Below, one piece after another: positions 42,948-51,352 of a DNA stretch of 64,000 bases; positions within the stretch are counted from its first letter, which is position 1; every line of letters begins with the position of its first letter. Location: NCBI GenBank assembly GCA_964236735.1, contig CAXSFM010000002.1, positions 248,001-312,000 on the forward strand, written 5' to 3'. The position numbers and the translations under genes are program-made. The notes beneath the pieces are model-generated. The model did no database searches and had not been told where the DNA came from. It saw only the letters and a program-made list of their open reading frames with translations. This DNA comes from JAIVJG01 sp964236735 (lineage in GTDB: Bacteria; Acidobacteriota; Blastocatellia; Pyrinomonadales; Pyrinomonadaceae).

Positions 42948-43970
42948 ATGATCGAACGCGAGATGCGCGCGGCGAAATGGAAACGCGCTGTCAAGTTAGC
43001 CTTAATCTTCGCGGCGTCGGCGGCGATGTGCGTCGCTGCCGTCTGCGTCGTGAGGGCGCAGGAGGGTTGGGTCGCGCAGAAGCGGCGCGTCGGGCAGGCG
43101 GGGAAAGATTTGAACGCCGTCTATTTTGTGGACAGCAAGCGCGGCTGGGTCGCGGGCGACGGCGGCGTCGTGTTGCACACGGAAGACGGCGGCGAGACTT
43201 GGACGCCGCAGTCGTCGGGGACGCGCGCGAGCATCAACGATATTTATTTTCGCGACAAAGACGACGGCTATCTGCTCGCGGGCGATCAGATTTTCGTCAC
43301 CGAAGACGGCGGCGCAGCGTGGCACATGTCGGCGCGTTTCCCGGCCTCCGGCTTTGATGGAGCCGAGCCGGAACTCTACAGCGTGCGCTTCACGAGCAAG
43401 AAGCGCGGCTGGATCGTCGGCTCTGTGAGCAAGCGCGAGTCGGTGGTGGACAGTCTCGTTATTCGCACGACGGATGGCGGTGTGTCCTGGCAGCGTCAAC
43501 TCGTGCCGACGCACGGCGAGTTGATACATCTCGACTTCGACGGAGACAAACGCGGCTGGATTGTCGGCGGCGCGGGCGTCATCCTCCACACGCGCGACGG
43601 CGGCGAGACGTGGCAGCAGCAAATTTCGCAGACGCGCGCAGACCTCTACCACGTTGATTTCGACGGACACGATCACGGCTGGGCGGTCGGCGAGAGCGGC
43701 ACGGTCTTGCGTACCATAGATGGCGGCGAGACGTGGAGAGCGTTGAGCGCGCCCGTCGTGCGCTCGATGCTGTTGAGCGTCAAATTCGTCAACGAAGACG
43801 AGGGCTGGATCGTCGGACGCGGCGGCGCGATTCTTCGCACAGGCGACGGCGGCCAGACGTGGCTTCAGCAGGACAGCCACACCAAACAAAATCTCTACGC
43901 GCTGTTCATAGACAAGAAAACCGGATGGGCGGTCGGCGGCGACGGGTTGATTTTGCGATACGCGAGATGA
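42948..43970 (+). CDS. YCF48/Hcf136-like beta-propeller protein
   Basis: 340 residues. Signal sequence about residues 14-37. Six or seven propeller repeats follow, each with the pattern (A/V)YF..(K/D)RGW(A/I)VG..G.(I/V)L(H/R)T.DGGETW, for example GWVAGDGGVVLHTEDGGETW. This is the YCF48 type known from the photosystem II assembly factor Hcf136, but in non-photosynthetic bacteria it is a general exported propeller. The gene sits behind a terminator, so it has its own promoter, which I cannot place. Confidence 0.93.
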   Translation: MIEREMRAAKWKRAVKLALIFAASAAMCVAAVCVVRAQEGWVAQKRRVGQAGKDLNAVYFVDSKRGWVAGDGGVVLHTEDGGETWTPQSSGTRASINDIYFRDKDDGYLLAGDQIFVTEDGGAAWHMSARFPASGFDGAEPELYSVRFTSKKRGWIVGSVSKRESVVDSLVIRTTDGGVSWQRQLVPTHGELIHLDFDGDKRGWIVGGAGVILHTRDGGETWQQQISQTRADLYHVDFDGHDHGWAVGESGTVLRTIDGGETWRALSAPVVRSMLLSVKFVNEDEGWIVGRGGAILRTGDGGQTWLQQDSHTKQNLYALFIDKKTGWAVGGDGLILRYAR

Positions 43971-43971
43971 C

Positions 43972-44103
43972 AAAAGCAGTGACGAGTGACAAGTGACAAG
44001 TGACGAGCAAGAAAGAACCTTGACTCGTCGCTGCTTTTTCTTACTCACCACTCAACACTGCTTTTAGATTCTTGCTTATCACTTGTCACTCGTCACTGCT
44101 TTT
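43972..44103. repeat. Nested heptad hairpin E16 (GTGACAA/GTGACGA word), perfect 25-bp outer arms
   Basis: Outer arms 43972-43996 (AAAAGCAGTGACGAGTGACAAGTGA is 25 nt; its first 20 are AAAAGCAGTGACGAGTGACA) and 44079-44103 are perfectly complementary. Inside are further heptamers and a second hairpin (GACGAG...CTCGTC around 43998-44030). Located between convergent genes. Confidence 0.92.
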
Positions 44104-44216
44104 GAAGCAACGCGGCGGCGGGGCGTCGCATCCGAAAGAATTAGCAGAGCAAATACCTGTGACGGACACGTAGAGAAAACGGCCTTGCAGGTAAAAGTGA
44201 TTCCTCCTGTGGTTTT

Positions 44217-44255
44217 CCGCCCGACGCGAACGACACGCCGGGCGGCTTTTTTTTT
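44217..44255 (+). terminator. Rho-independent terminator without an adjacent gene
   Basis: CCGCCCG (44217-44223) pairs with CGGGCGG (44239-44245), then C and nine T. It works only for plus-strand transcripts, yet the nearest plus gene ends 247 nt upstream, behind repeat E16. Either a long 3' UTR or a small RNA between 44104 and 44255 ends here; a TACCTG/CAGGTA pair lies upstream around 44155-44192. Confidence 0.85.
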
Positions 44256-44266
44256 GCCTTGCGATG

Positions 44267-45949
44267 TCAGGAGGCGTGGGCGGCGCGGCAGAGCATCGAG
44301 AGCAGTTGAGAGGCGTGCGCGTCGCCTCTTCCTTCGACGCGAAGCAGGCGCAGGGTCGGCGCAGGCGTCACACGATTAGGCGAGTCGGCGGAGATTTCCT
44401 GCCACGCCTTTTCCAGCAATTCGCAGATGGTTTTGAGGTCTGAGGTCGCGTCAATGGTGAGGACGATGTTACTCAAAGGCTTGCGACTGAGAAGTTGAGC
44501 CAGCTCGAAGCTGACGCCCGTGTTGCGCCGCGCGAAGCCGCGCAAGTCCATCAGCACCGCATCGTTCTCATCAACCATGCGGAGGAGCGCCGCGCGCCAT
44601 GTATCTTCAAGGCAGAAAAATTCGTTGACGCGAAATCGCCCGTCCGGGTCTGGCTGCTCGTCTATCTGGCGCACGTTTCGTTCGAGGTCGTCGGCGCTTT
44701 TAATAAAACGCCGCGCGGTTCTGCCGAAGAGGAAGTCGAGGAACTCGTGCGGCTCAAGATTCGCCAGCGCGAGATCGTCGCCCGCAATGAGTTGAATGCT
44801 GCCGACGTAGCGCCAGCGCAGCCCAATTGTTTCGAGAAAACGCTCGCTGCGTCCCGGCGAGCCGAAGACGCGCAGTAAAAGCAACTTGACGTTGCGATGC
44901 GTCACAGCCTCTCGCCTGAAACGGCGCAATCCGAGCCAGAGGACAAGCGAGAATCCGGCATAAGCCAGTAACCCGGCGAGCGCGCCGAGTCCCGCCCGAC
45001 GAATCAAAAACAAGCACTGCCATTCGGTGAAGAGCAGCCAGTACAAATGCAGGATGCCGGATTGATCGCTCGCCCATTTTCTCTCGTAGCGCCGTTTGAT
45101 CGAGATGATGGACGCCAGCGCGGCGACGGTGAAGAGAACGATGAAGCACAACGTCAGCACGATGATGAGCGGCGCGCTCTGAGAGCCGAGATTCACATTG
45201 ACGAGATGGAGCGCGATGAACGGAGAGGACATCAAGCCGAACGTGAGCACGGACATGAAGACCAGCACGATTGGCCCGACAGACCTGAGCCACCAGTTAG
45301 CGATCAAAAACATGGCGAGCGTCGGGATGACCATCTGCTCGAGCCAGAGCGTGCCGATGATGATTCGATATTCTCCGCTCACGAGCAGGACAGCGAGGGC
45401 GAATAGCAAGGGCGCGACGAATTGAAGTCGCCGGTCAGCCACCGCGACGATGACGATGGTCGGCATAATCGGCCACGCCAGAGTGAAGACCGTCAGCAAA
45501 GTTCGGAGGAGTAAGAACTCGATTTTTTCGACGCGAAATAAAATCGCCGTCGCGATGACGGCATGTGTGAGGCCGGCCAGCGCGTAGATGATGGCGGCGC
45601 GGCGCGGCGTCTGCGTGGCGCGGCGGAACAGAGAAGCGACATTGCCGGAACGTGGCGGCAGCAGCGCGTCGCTCTCAACGATCTCGATGCGAAGCGGTGA
45701 CGACGGCGGCGATGGCGGCGGCGCGGTTTTCTGTGCGGTCGCGTGCCGGTTAGACGCTTGTTCTCCATCATGCGCGGGCGGAGTTTGTGAATAACCGAAC
45801 ATGGATTTTTTGATGCTGCGGATATACAGCCAGCGCAACAGGATGGAGATGGGGACGGTCAACGCCACCGATGCCAGGAGGACGATGAAGAATGCGCCGC
45901 TCCAATCGAATCGAATGTCTCCATTCATCGAATTTGCCTCACAGTTCAA
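44267..45949 (-). CDS. Multi-pass membrane protein with C-terminal soluble domain, family unknown
   Basis: 560 residues; a second ATG at residue 8 (45928) is an alternative start. One N-terminal helix, a Pro-rich cytoplasmic linker (residues 55-95), then about seven membrane helices (120-345). The last 200 residues are soluble and alpha/beta: NVKLLLLRVFGSPGRSERFL, then AVLMDLRGFARRNTGVSFEL and NIVLTIDATSDLKTICELL. The alternation of hydrophobic strands and Asp suggests a Rossmann-like or TIR-like fold, but I can name no family. It ends close to a plus-strand terminator. Confidence 0.8.
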   Translation of the reverse strand: MNCEANSMNGDIRFDWSGAFFIVLLASVALTVPISILLRWLYIRSIKKSMFGYSQTPPAHDGEQASNRHATAQKTAPPPSPPSSPLRIEIVESDALLPPRSGNVASLFRRATQTPRRAAIIYALAGLTHAVIATAILFRVEKIEFLLLRTLLTVFTLAWPIMPTIVIVAVADRRLQFVAPLLFALAVLLVSGEYRIIIGTLWLEQMVIPTLAMFLIANWWLRSVGPIVLVFMSVLTFGLMSSPFIALHLVNVNLGSQSAPLIIVLTLCFIVLFTVAALASIISIKRRYERKWASDQSGILHLYWLLFTEWQCLFLIRRAGLGALAGLLAYAGFSLVLWLGLRRFRREAVTHRNVKLLLLRVFGSPGRSERFLETIGLRWRYVGSIQLIAGDDLALANLEPHEFLDFLFGRTARRFIKSADDLERNVRQIDEQPDPDGRFRVNEFFCLEDTWRAALLRMVDENDAVLMDLRGFARRNTGVSFELAQLLSRKPLSNIVLTIDATSDLKTICELLEKAWQEISADSPNRVTPAPTLRLLRVEGRGDAHASQLLSMLCRAAHAS

Positions 45950-46069
45950 CGCACGGGCAGAGATCGCAACAACCGGCTATAAGTGCGAGAGATATTCAGC
46001 GCGAGGATTTTAGGCGGCCTTGTGCATGTTGGCAAAGATATTGGAAAGGCTGCGTCCGCAAGGTCAGGA

Positions 46070-47065
46070 TTATTTCTTTTGCAGCATAGCGGCGGAGGCG
46101 CGTGTGTCGAGCGTGTCGCGGAGCAGGGAATTGAAACGCTCGGCGTGTTCCTCCTGCGGCATCATGCGGCAACGGTCGAAGACTTCGAGACGCGCGCGCG
46201 AATTGAGTCGCAACAACATGGCGGCCTGCTCAATCGGGTTCGTTTCGTCCTGACGACCCCAGACGAGCGTCGTCTCCTGCGTCAGGCGCGCGAAGGCTTC
46301 GCGAATGTCCATGTTGAGATAGCCGGAAAGAAAGGCCGCGATGGCGTACTGCGCGCCGGGCAGATGTCCGACCGAGTAATAGTGCGCGATGAGGCGCGAC
46401 GTGGCGAGGCGCGGGTCGTAGAAGAGTTGGCCGCGCGCGTAGTCGCGGATGCTGCGCTCGCTCGCCACGGCGTTGTAAAAGGAAGTGCCGAGCACGGGCG
46501 AGTTGAGCAGGCCGTAGAAGGCCGCGCCCGTCATGCCGGGACGTGCCGAGAGATTCTGCGCGCCGGTCGGGGAAACGAGCGTCAGCGCCTCTATCAAATG
46601 TGGCTGCTCGACGGCGACGCGAATGGCATAGGCCGCGCTCAAAGAACTGGCGACGATGGAAGCGGGACGCTTGACGACTTCGCGCAGAAAATCCGCGATC
46701 AATTCGACGTAAAGGTCTGCGGAGTAAGGCGCGTGCGCCGGTTTATCAGAGTAGCCGAAGCCGAGCAGGTCAACGGCATAGACGCGGAACGCATCCGACA
46801 GCGGCTCGAAGTTGCGCCGCCACATGAACGAACGCGCGCCCGCGCCGATGCCGTGTATGAAGACGAGCGGCGGCGCATCCTCTCTTCCCGCAAAGCGATA
46901 AAACACGTTGCCGTATTTCCATGAGAACGTCCCGGCCTCGCCGCCGAGCGCGCCCGTCTCAGGCTCTAACGCTTCACGCGCAATCGTCCGGTTGAACGCC
47001 GCCAGAGCCGCCACGCCCGCGCCGCCCGCCGCAAGCCCTTTAAGAAAATTACGGAGCTTACCCAT
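46070..47065 (-). CDS. Alpha/beta hydrolase
   Basis: 331 residues. A hydrophobic N-terminus (about 9-25) may anchor it in the membrane. Fold signatures: PPLVFIHGIGAGARSF (oxyanion region), VYAVDLLGFGYSDKP, nucleophile elbow IVASSLSAAYAIRVA with Ser as nucleophile, Asp in VWGRQDETNP and His in PQEEHAERFN. Substrate unknown; esterases, haloperoxidase-like and C-C bond hydrolases share this pattern. Located downstream of the RNase E/G gene, with heptad hairpin E17 between. Confidence 0.93.
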   Translation of the reverse strand: MGKLRNFLKGLAAGGAGVAALAAFNRTIAREALEPETGALGGEAGTFSWKYGNVFYRFAGREDAPPLVFIHGIGAGARSFMWRRNFEPLSDAFRVYAVDLLGFGYSDKPAHAPYSADLYVELIADFLREVVKRPASIVASSLSAAYAIRVAVEQPHLIEALTLVSPTGAQNLSARPGMTGAAFYGLLNSPVLGTSFYNAVASERSIRDYARGQLFYDPRLATSRLIAHYYSVGHLPGAQYAIAAFLSGYLNMDIREAFARLTQETTLVWGRQDETNPIEQAAMLLRLNSRARLEVFDRCRMMPQEEHAERFNSLLRDTLDTRASAAMLQKK

Positions 47066-47070
47066 AAAAG

Positions 47071-47145
47071 GAGTTCAAGGTTCAAAGTTCAAGGTTAAAA
47101 GTTGACATGTAACTCTTCCTACTTTGAACCTTGAACCTTGAACTT
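47071..47145. repeat. Heptad hairpin E17 (TTCAAGG/TTCAAAG word)
   Basis: Left array 47074-47103: TTCAAGG TTCAAAG TTCAAGG TTAAAAG. Right arm 47121-47145: ACTTTGAACCTTGAACCTTG and AACTT, pairing at about 22 of 25 positions. It overlaps the stop codon of the RNase gene (TAA at 47146-47144 on the minus strand) and ends near the start of the hydrolase gene (47065). Confidence 0.85.
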
Positions 47146-50100
47146 AGATTATCGCGAAGTCGAACTGTTCCTGATGGACGTGCGCGTCGCTGGTCACGTC
47201 AACGGCTCCGAGATAGTCTTCGATTTCGGCGAGCACATCGCGCTCGGTGGTTCGCAGCGCACGCGCGACTTCGGGGTGGACGCGCAAGGTCGTCTGCTTA
47301 ATGGGCCCGTCGTTGTCGCGCGAGAGACGCCGCGCATCTTCGAGGATTTCGTAGCAGACGGTCTGCGGCGATTTGACGAGTCCCGCGCCCGTGCAATACG
47401 GACAGGGTGAGCAGAGCGTGCGTTCGAGCGATTGCTTGACGCGCTTGCGGGTCATAATCACGAGGCCGAAGTCGTTGAACGAGAGAACCTTCGTCGGAGA
47501 CTTGTCATCCCTGAGCGCGTCCTGCAAGGCGTTCATCACTTTCTGGCGATTGCGCCGGTCGTCCATGTCAATCAGGTCGAGGACGATGATGCCGCCGAGA
47601 TCGCGCAGGCGTATCTGGCGCGCGATTTCGTCCACCGCTTCCATGTTGGTGCGCGTGATCGTGTCTTCGAGACGGTTGCTGCCGCGCCCGACGAACTTGC
47701 CCGTGTTGACATCAATCGCGACGAGCGCCTCGGTCTGGTTGATGACGAGATAACCGCCTGAGCGCAGCCACACGCGCGGCTTGATGGCCTTGTCAATTTC
47801 CGGTTGCACGCCGTAGGTTTCGAGAATCGGTTCGGGTCGCGTGTGCAGCTTGACGCGATTGACGAGGCGCGGCTGGATGCGATTGATGAACTCGACGATG
47901 GCGAGATATTCCTCTTCGCTGTCCACGCGGATGGCCGCGAAGTCGTCGGAGAGTTGGTCGCGCAGAATGCGCTGGACGAGATCGAGGTCTTTGTGGACGA
48001 GCGTCGCGGGCTTCGTCTTCTCCGCTCCGCGCCGGATGTCGCGCCATGTACGGACGAGATAGCGCGCGTCGTCGCGCAAGTCCTGCTCGGAGATTCCGAC
48101 GCCGGCGGTGCGGACGATGAAGCCGCCCGACGGCACGTCCTCTTCCTTGACGATGGCCGCGATCAATTTACGCAGGCGCACGCGCTCGGAGTCGGACTCG
48201 ATTTTGCGCGAGACGCCGACATGCTCGACCGTCGGCATATAGACGAGGAAGCGACCGGGCAGCGCGATGTGCGACGTGATGCGCGCGCCCTTCGCCGAGA
48301 TCGGTTCTTTGGCAATCTGGACGATGATCTCCTGGCCTTCGCGCAGGAGGTCTGTAATTAAAGGCTGATGACGATTACTGCCGCCGCTGCGTCCGCCGCG
48401 CGAATCGCGCGAGTTGCGCCCGTCGCCGCTGCCGCTACTGCGTTGAGCATCACCGCCGACGCGCCCGTCCGTGCGTGGCGTTGCTTCACCGCCGCGTCCG
48501 TCTGCGCGCGGCGCTTCGTTGCTGCGCGCGCCGCGCGGCGCATCACCGCCGCGCGCGTTGTCTCTGCCGCGCGACGATTCACTCCCACGACCTCCGTCGT
48601 TGCGTGAACTGCCGCCGCGTGGCCCTTCGCCTGAGCGAGGCGCGCGTTCTCTGTTGGCAGGCGGCTGGGAGACTGGCGCGGCGATGGCTTCTTCAACCAC
48701 CGGCTCCGGCGCTTCCACGATCATTTCCGGCTCTTCGCTGTGGCCGTTCTCGCCGGCCTCTTCACCATCTACCCCGTCCTGCCCGTTCGCGCCTTCCGGC
48801 GTTGTGCCGGGTTTGCGACGGCGACGCCCGCCGCGCCGCGCGAACTCGCCGCGCGGCTTGCGTCCGGTGACGCTCGCGGTGGCGTCTGCGAGCGACGCAT
48901 CATCCGGGTCGTTCGACTGCGTTTCCGCAGTAACTTCACTCTCCGGCTTGGCGCGGCGCGAACTGCTTTTGCTCGCCGACTTGCTGGCGGCTTTAGCATC
49001 CGTCTTGCTGCCGGATTTCTTCGACGCGACGTTGTCGGAGCGTAAACGCCCGCGGCTTTTCGTCGTCGCCGCCTTCGCATCGTCCGTGTCCGCGCTTGCT
49101 TCGGTCGTGACGGCGTCGGCAGCTTTGCTCGCAGACTTCTTCGAGCCGCTCTTGGTCGTTGTCGCGCGTCCCGCATCGGCAGTTTTCTTGCCGCGCTTGC
49201 CCTTGCTGCTACTCGCGGCGACGGTCGTGTCCGGCGAAGTGACGACGGCCTCGACGGCCTTTTCATCATCGCTGACACGCTCGAAAGACTGCTCGCCCGC
49301 GCTGAAGGCGTCCGCGCCCGTCAACTCTTCGGCGAGTTGACTGACGGAAGCCGCGACTTTCGGCTGTTGTGTGCGCGCGGCGCGCGAAGTTCGCGCGGAT
49401 GTTGCGTCGTCGCCGCCATCATCCACGCGCTCGAAGGATTGGCTGGCGGATGAAGTTGCCGCGCCGAGCAGCGAGCCGACCTCTGCGGTCGTCGTCGCTT
49501 CCATATCGAACTCGGCGGCGCGCGTCTGGTCAAGCAGACGCTCCTGGATGCGCGCGTCCTTGAACATCGAGCCTTCGCTGGCTGCCGTCTCTTCGGAATC
49601 TTCTACGCGCTGGAATGAATCGGCTCCGGTGGTGAAGGGAGTCATAATATCTTCGACCGGCGCAGCATCTCTCGCGGGTTTCTGCTCGCGCCCTCTGTCC
49701 GCGCCTCTGTTGCTACTGCTACTGCTGCTGCCGTCGCGCGTGCCTCCATCACTGCTGCTGCTGCCGCTTCTCTCGCGGCCACGATCACGACGGCCACGCT
49801 TGTTGCGCTCGCCGCCGCCGCCGTCATCCTCTCTGGCGGCCTGCTGCGGCGGCGGTGGCGGCGCTTGCGCGCGCGCGTCGCTGGCTCTGGAAGAGTCTTC
49901 GGATTCCATCGTTGCGCTGCTGCTGGAAGCGGCGACGGGAGATTCGTCGTGTTCGTCGCGCTCTTCGTCGTTCGTTTCCGGCTCGGCCTGATCCTGCGCC
50001 GACTCCATCGCGCGCTCGCGCTCGATGCGTGAACGCTCGATGCGTTCGGCGGCGGCGCGTGCGGCGGTCTCTGCGTCCGCGCCTTCCGTCTTCTTCTTGT

Positions 50101-50359
50101 CAACGACGATGCGCTCGAACTCTTCCTCTTCGTCGAAGAAGTCCGAGACGTAGAGGAAGGCGTCGCGCTCCAAACCGATGTCCACGAAAGCGGACTGCAT
50201 TCCGGGCAGGACGCGCATCACGCGACCCTTGTAAATGTTGCCGACGATGCCCTGCGACGCTTCGCCGCGCTCGATGTAAAACTCTGTGACGCGCCCGTCT
50301 TCGACGATGGCGATCTTTTTTTCGCGCCCGTTGAGGCTGACGATTAATTCTTTTGACAT
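47144..50359 (-). CDS. rng: Ribonuclease E/G with large disordered insertion in the S1 domain
   Basis: 1071 residues from ATG 50359; the frame continues to 50497 without support. N-terminal SKELIVSLNGREKKIAIVEDGRVTEFYIER and the first half of the S1 domain (GNIYKGRVMRVLPGMQSAFVDIG). Then, at about residues 85-665, a Ser/Ala/Lys/Glu/Arg-rich low-complexity insertion. The S1 part resumes at LITDLLREGQEIIVQIAKEP. The catalytic core has AIDVNTGKFVGRG and VLDLIDMDDRRNRQKVM, and the Zn-link CPYCTGAG. It processes rRNA and degrades mRNA. Ordinary RNase G lacks such an insertion. Confidence 0.95.
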   Translation of the reverse strand: MSKELIVSLNGREKKIAIVEDGRVTEFYIERGEASQGIVGNIYKGRVMRVLPGMQSAFVDIGLERDAFLYVSDFFDEEEEFERIVVDKKKTEGADAETAARAAAERIERSRIERERAMESAQDQAEPETNDEERDEHDESPVAASSSSATMESEDSSRASDARAQAPPPPPQQAAREDDGGGGERNKRGRRDRGRERSGSSSSDGGTRDGSSSSSSNRGADRGREQKPARDAAPVEDIMTPFTTGADSFQRVEDSEETAASEGSMFKDARIQERLLDQTRAAEFDMEATTTAEVGSLLGAATSSASQSFERVDDGGDDATSARTSRAARTQQPKVAASVSQLAEELTGADAFSAGEQSFERVSDDEKAVEAVVTSPDTTVAASSSKGKRGKKTADAGRATTTKSGSKKSASKAADAVTTEASADTDDAKAATTKSRGRLRSDNVASKKSGSKTDAKAASKSASKSSSRRAKPESEVTAETQSNDPDDASLADATASVTGRKPRGEFARRGGRRRRKPGTTPEGANGQDGVDGEEAGENGHSEEPEMIVEAPEPVVEEAIAAPVSQPPANRERAPRSGEGPRGGSSRNDGGRGSESSRGRDNARGGDAPRGARSNEAPRADGRGGEATPRTDGRVGGDAQRSSGSGDGRNSRDSRGGRSGGSNRHQPLITDLLREGQEIIVQIAKEPISAKGARITSHIALPGRFLVYMPTVEHVGVSRKIESDSERVRLRKLIAAIVKEEDVPSGGFIVRTAGVGISEQDLRDDARYLVRTWRDIRRGAEKTKPATLVHKDLDLVQRILRDQLSDDFAAIRVDSEEEYLAIVEFINRIQPRLVNRVKLHTRPEPILETYGVQPEIDKAIKPRVWLRSGGYLVINQTEALVAIDVNTGKFVGRGSNRLEDTITRTNMEAVDEIARQIRLRDLGGIIVLDLIDMDDRRNRQKVMNALQDALRDDKSPTKVLSFNDFGLVIMTRKRVKQSLERTLCSPCPYCTGAGLVKSPQTVCYEILEDARRLSRDNDGPIKQTTLRVHPEVARALRTTERDVLAEIEDYLGAVDVTSDAHVHQEQFDFAII

Positions 50360-51352
50360 AAGTGGAAAACTCTCTTTTGTTTTAGTGGCGGAGCGCGCCG
50401 CAGGTTCCCGCGACGTTCGCGGCGGGGCGCGTCTCTTCCGCACGGTTGAAAAAATCCGACGCACCGCACGGGCGCACGCGCGCCACGCGGCCTGCAAGCC
50501 ACACGGATGTGGCGAGGCCTGTGCGCGTCGAGTTGCGTGCCTGCGATGCTCGAATGCTCGCGAAGCCGCATTGGCTCCGCTTCTGCTGTCTGGATGAAAG
50601 ATGGTTGGAAGTTGACCCGTGGAGAACCGGGTCGTGAAAACGGATGATACTGTTGACGACGACGCTGCGACCTGCGCGTAAGACGCATGAAGGGCGACGT
50701 TGAGAAGTTTGCTCGGACGAGAGAAGCGAGACTTCTCCCGTGCGGAAGCAAATTGAACTGTTCACTGAAAACTCCGTCTGATGCCATGCACGGGGCGCGG
50801 GGCGGGTCGTCGCGTGGCATACGTGCCGGAGCGCATCGTGCCGGAGTCGCGGCGGGAAATTAATCCCCGGCGCGGCGGCGCGTTAAGACTCCTGCGCGTC
50901 GCTGTAATCTCGTGGCGACCCTCGCAGCCCGGCGAGCGGGTGTCTGAAGAGGACGCGCAACAACATCATGCGTCCACGCTTCAGACACTTTGCCCGGCGG
51001 CTTCAACTAATTCATTTCAAATCGAGACAAACGAGAGCGTAGCTTTTTTCGGCGTCGCTCGTATCGGTCTCAAAAAATTTGTTTGATCTCTTCTGGAAAG
51101 CGCGCCGGATAACATCATCATCTTTAATTACGAGAGTGTTTCGCGTGCGCCGTGCCGGAAAGTTTAAGTTCAGGCGAGAAGAACCAAGCGGACTTAGTAT
51201 AGACGAGCGCGAGTCGAATTGGCGAGCAACAAACGCCCACCACGATAAGCGTGAAAGATTTCCGCCTCATACACGAAGGTAAGGTATGATGCGCGAACTG
51301 CATTCGCAGATTAAAAAGCGCGGCGCTCGCCGTTGATGAAGGCACACAATCT
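50360..51352. other. Long gene-free region between the RNase E/G start and an amino acid permease
   Basis: 993 bp between divergent genes without a supportable gene. It contains several GC-rich hairpins, among them CCGCGA/TCGCGG near 50408, GACCCG/CGGGTC near 50613, and a strong two-part hairpin at 50940-50988 (separate entry). A long structured 5' leader for the RNase gene is plausible, since rne of E. coli is autoregulated through its leader. I cannot define promoters. No heptad hairpin occurs here. Confidence 0.5.
50940..50988 (+). ncRNA. Strong two-part hairpin, candidate structured RNA
   Basis: Outer stem GTGTCTGAAG (50940-50949) with CTTCAGACAC (50979-50988), 10 bp perfect; inner stem GGACGC (50951-50956) with GCGTCC (50970-50975). 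A CCCG/CGGG hairpin precedes it and TTTGCCCGG follows. It could be part of an untranslated leader or a small RNA on either strand. No known family is recognised. Confidence 0.35.
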
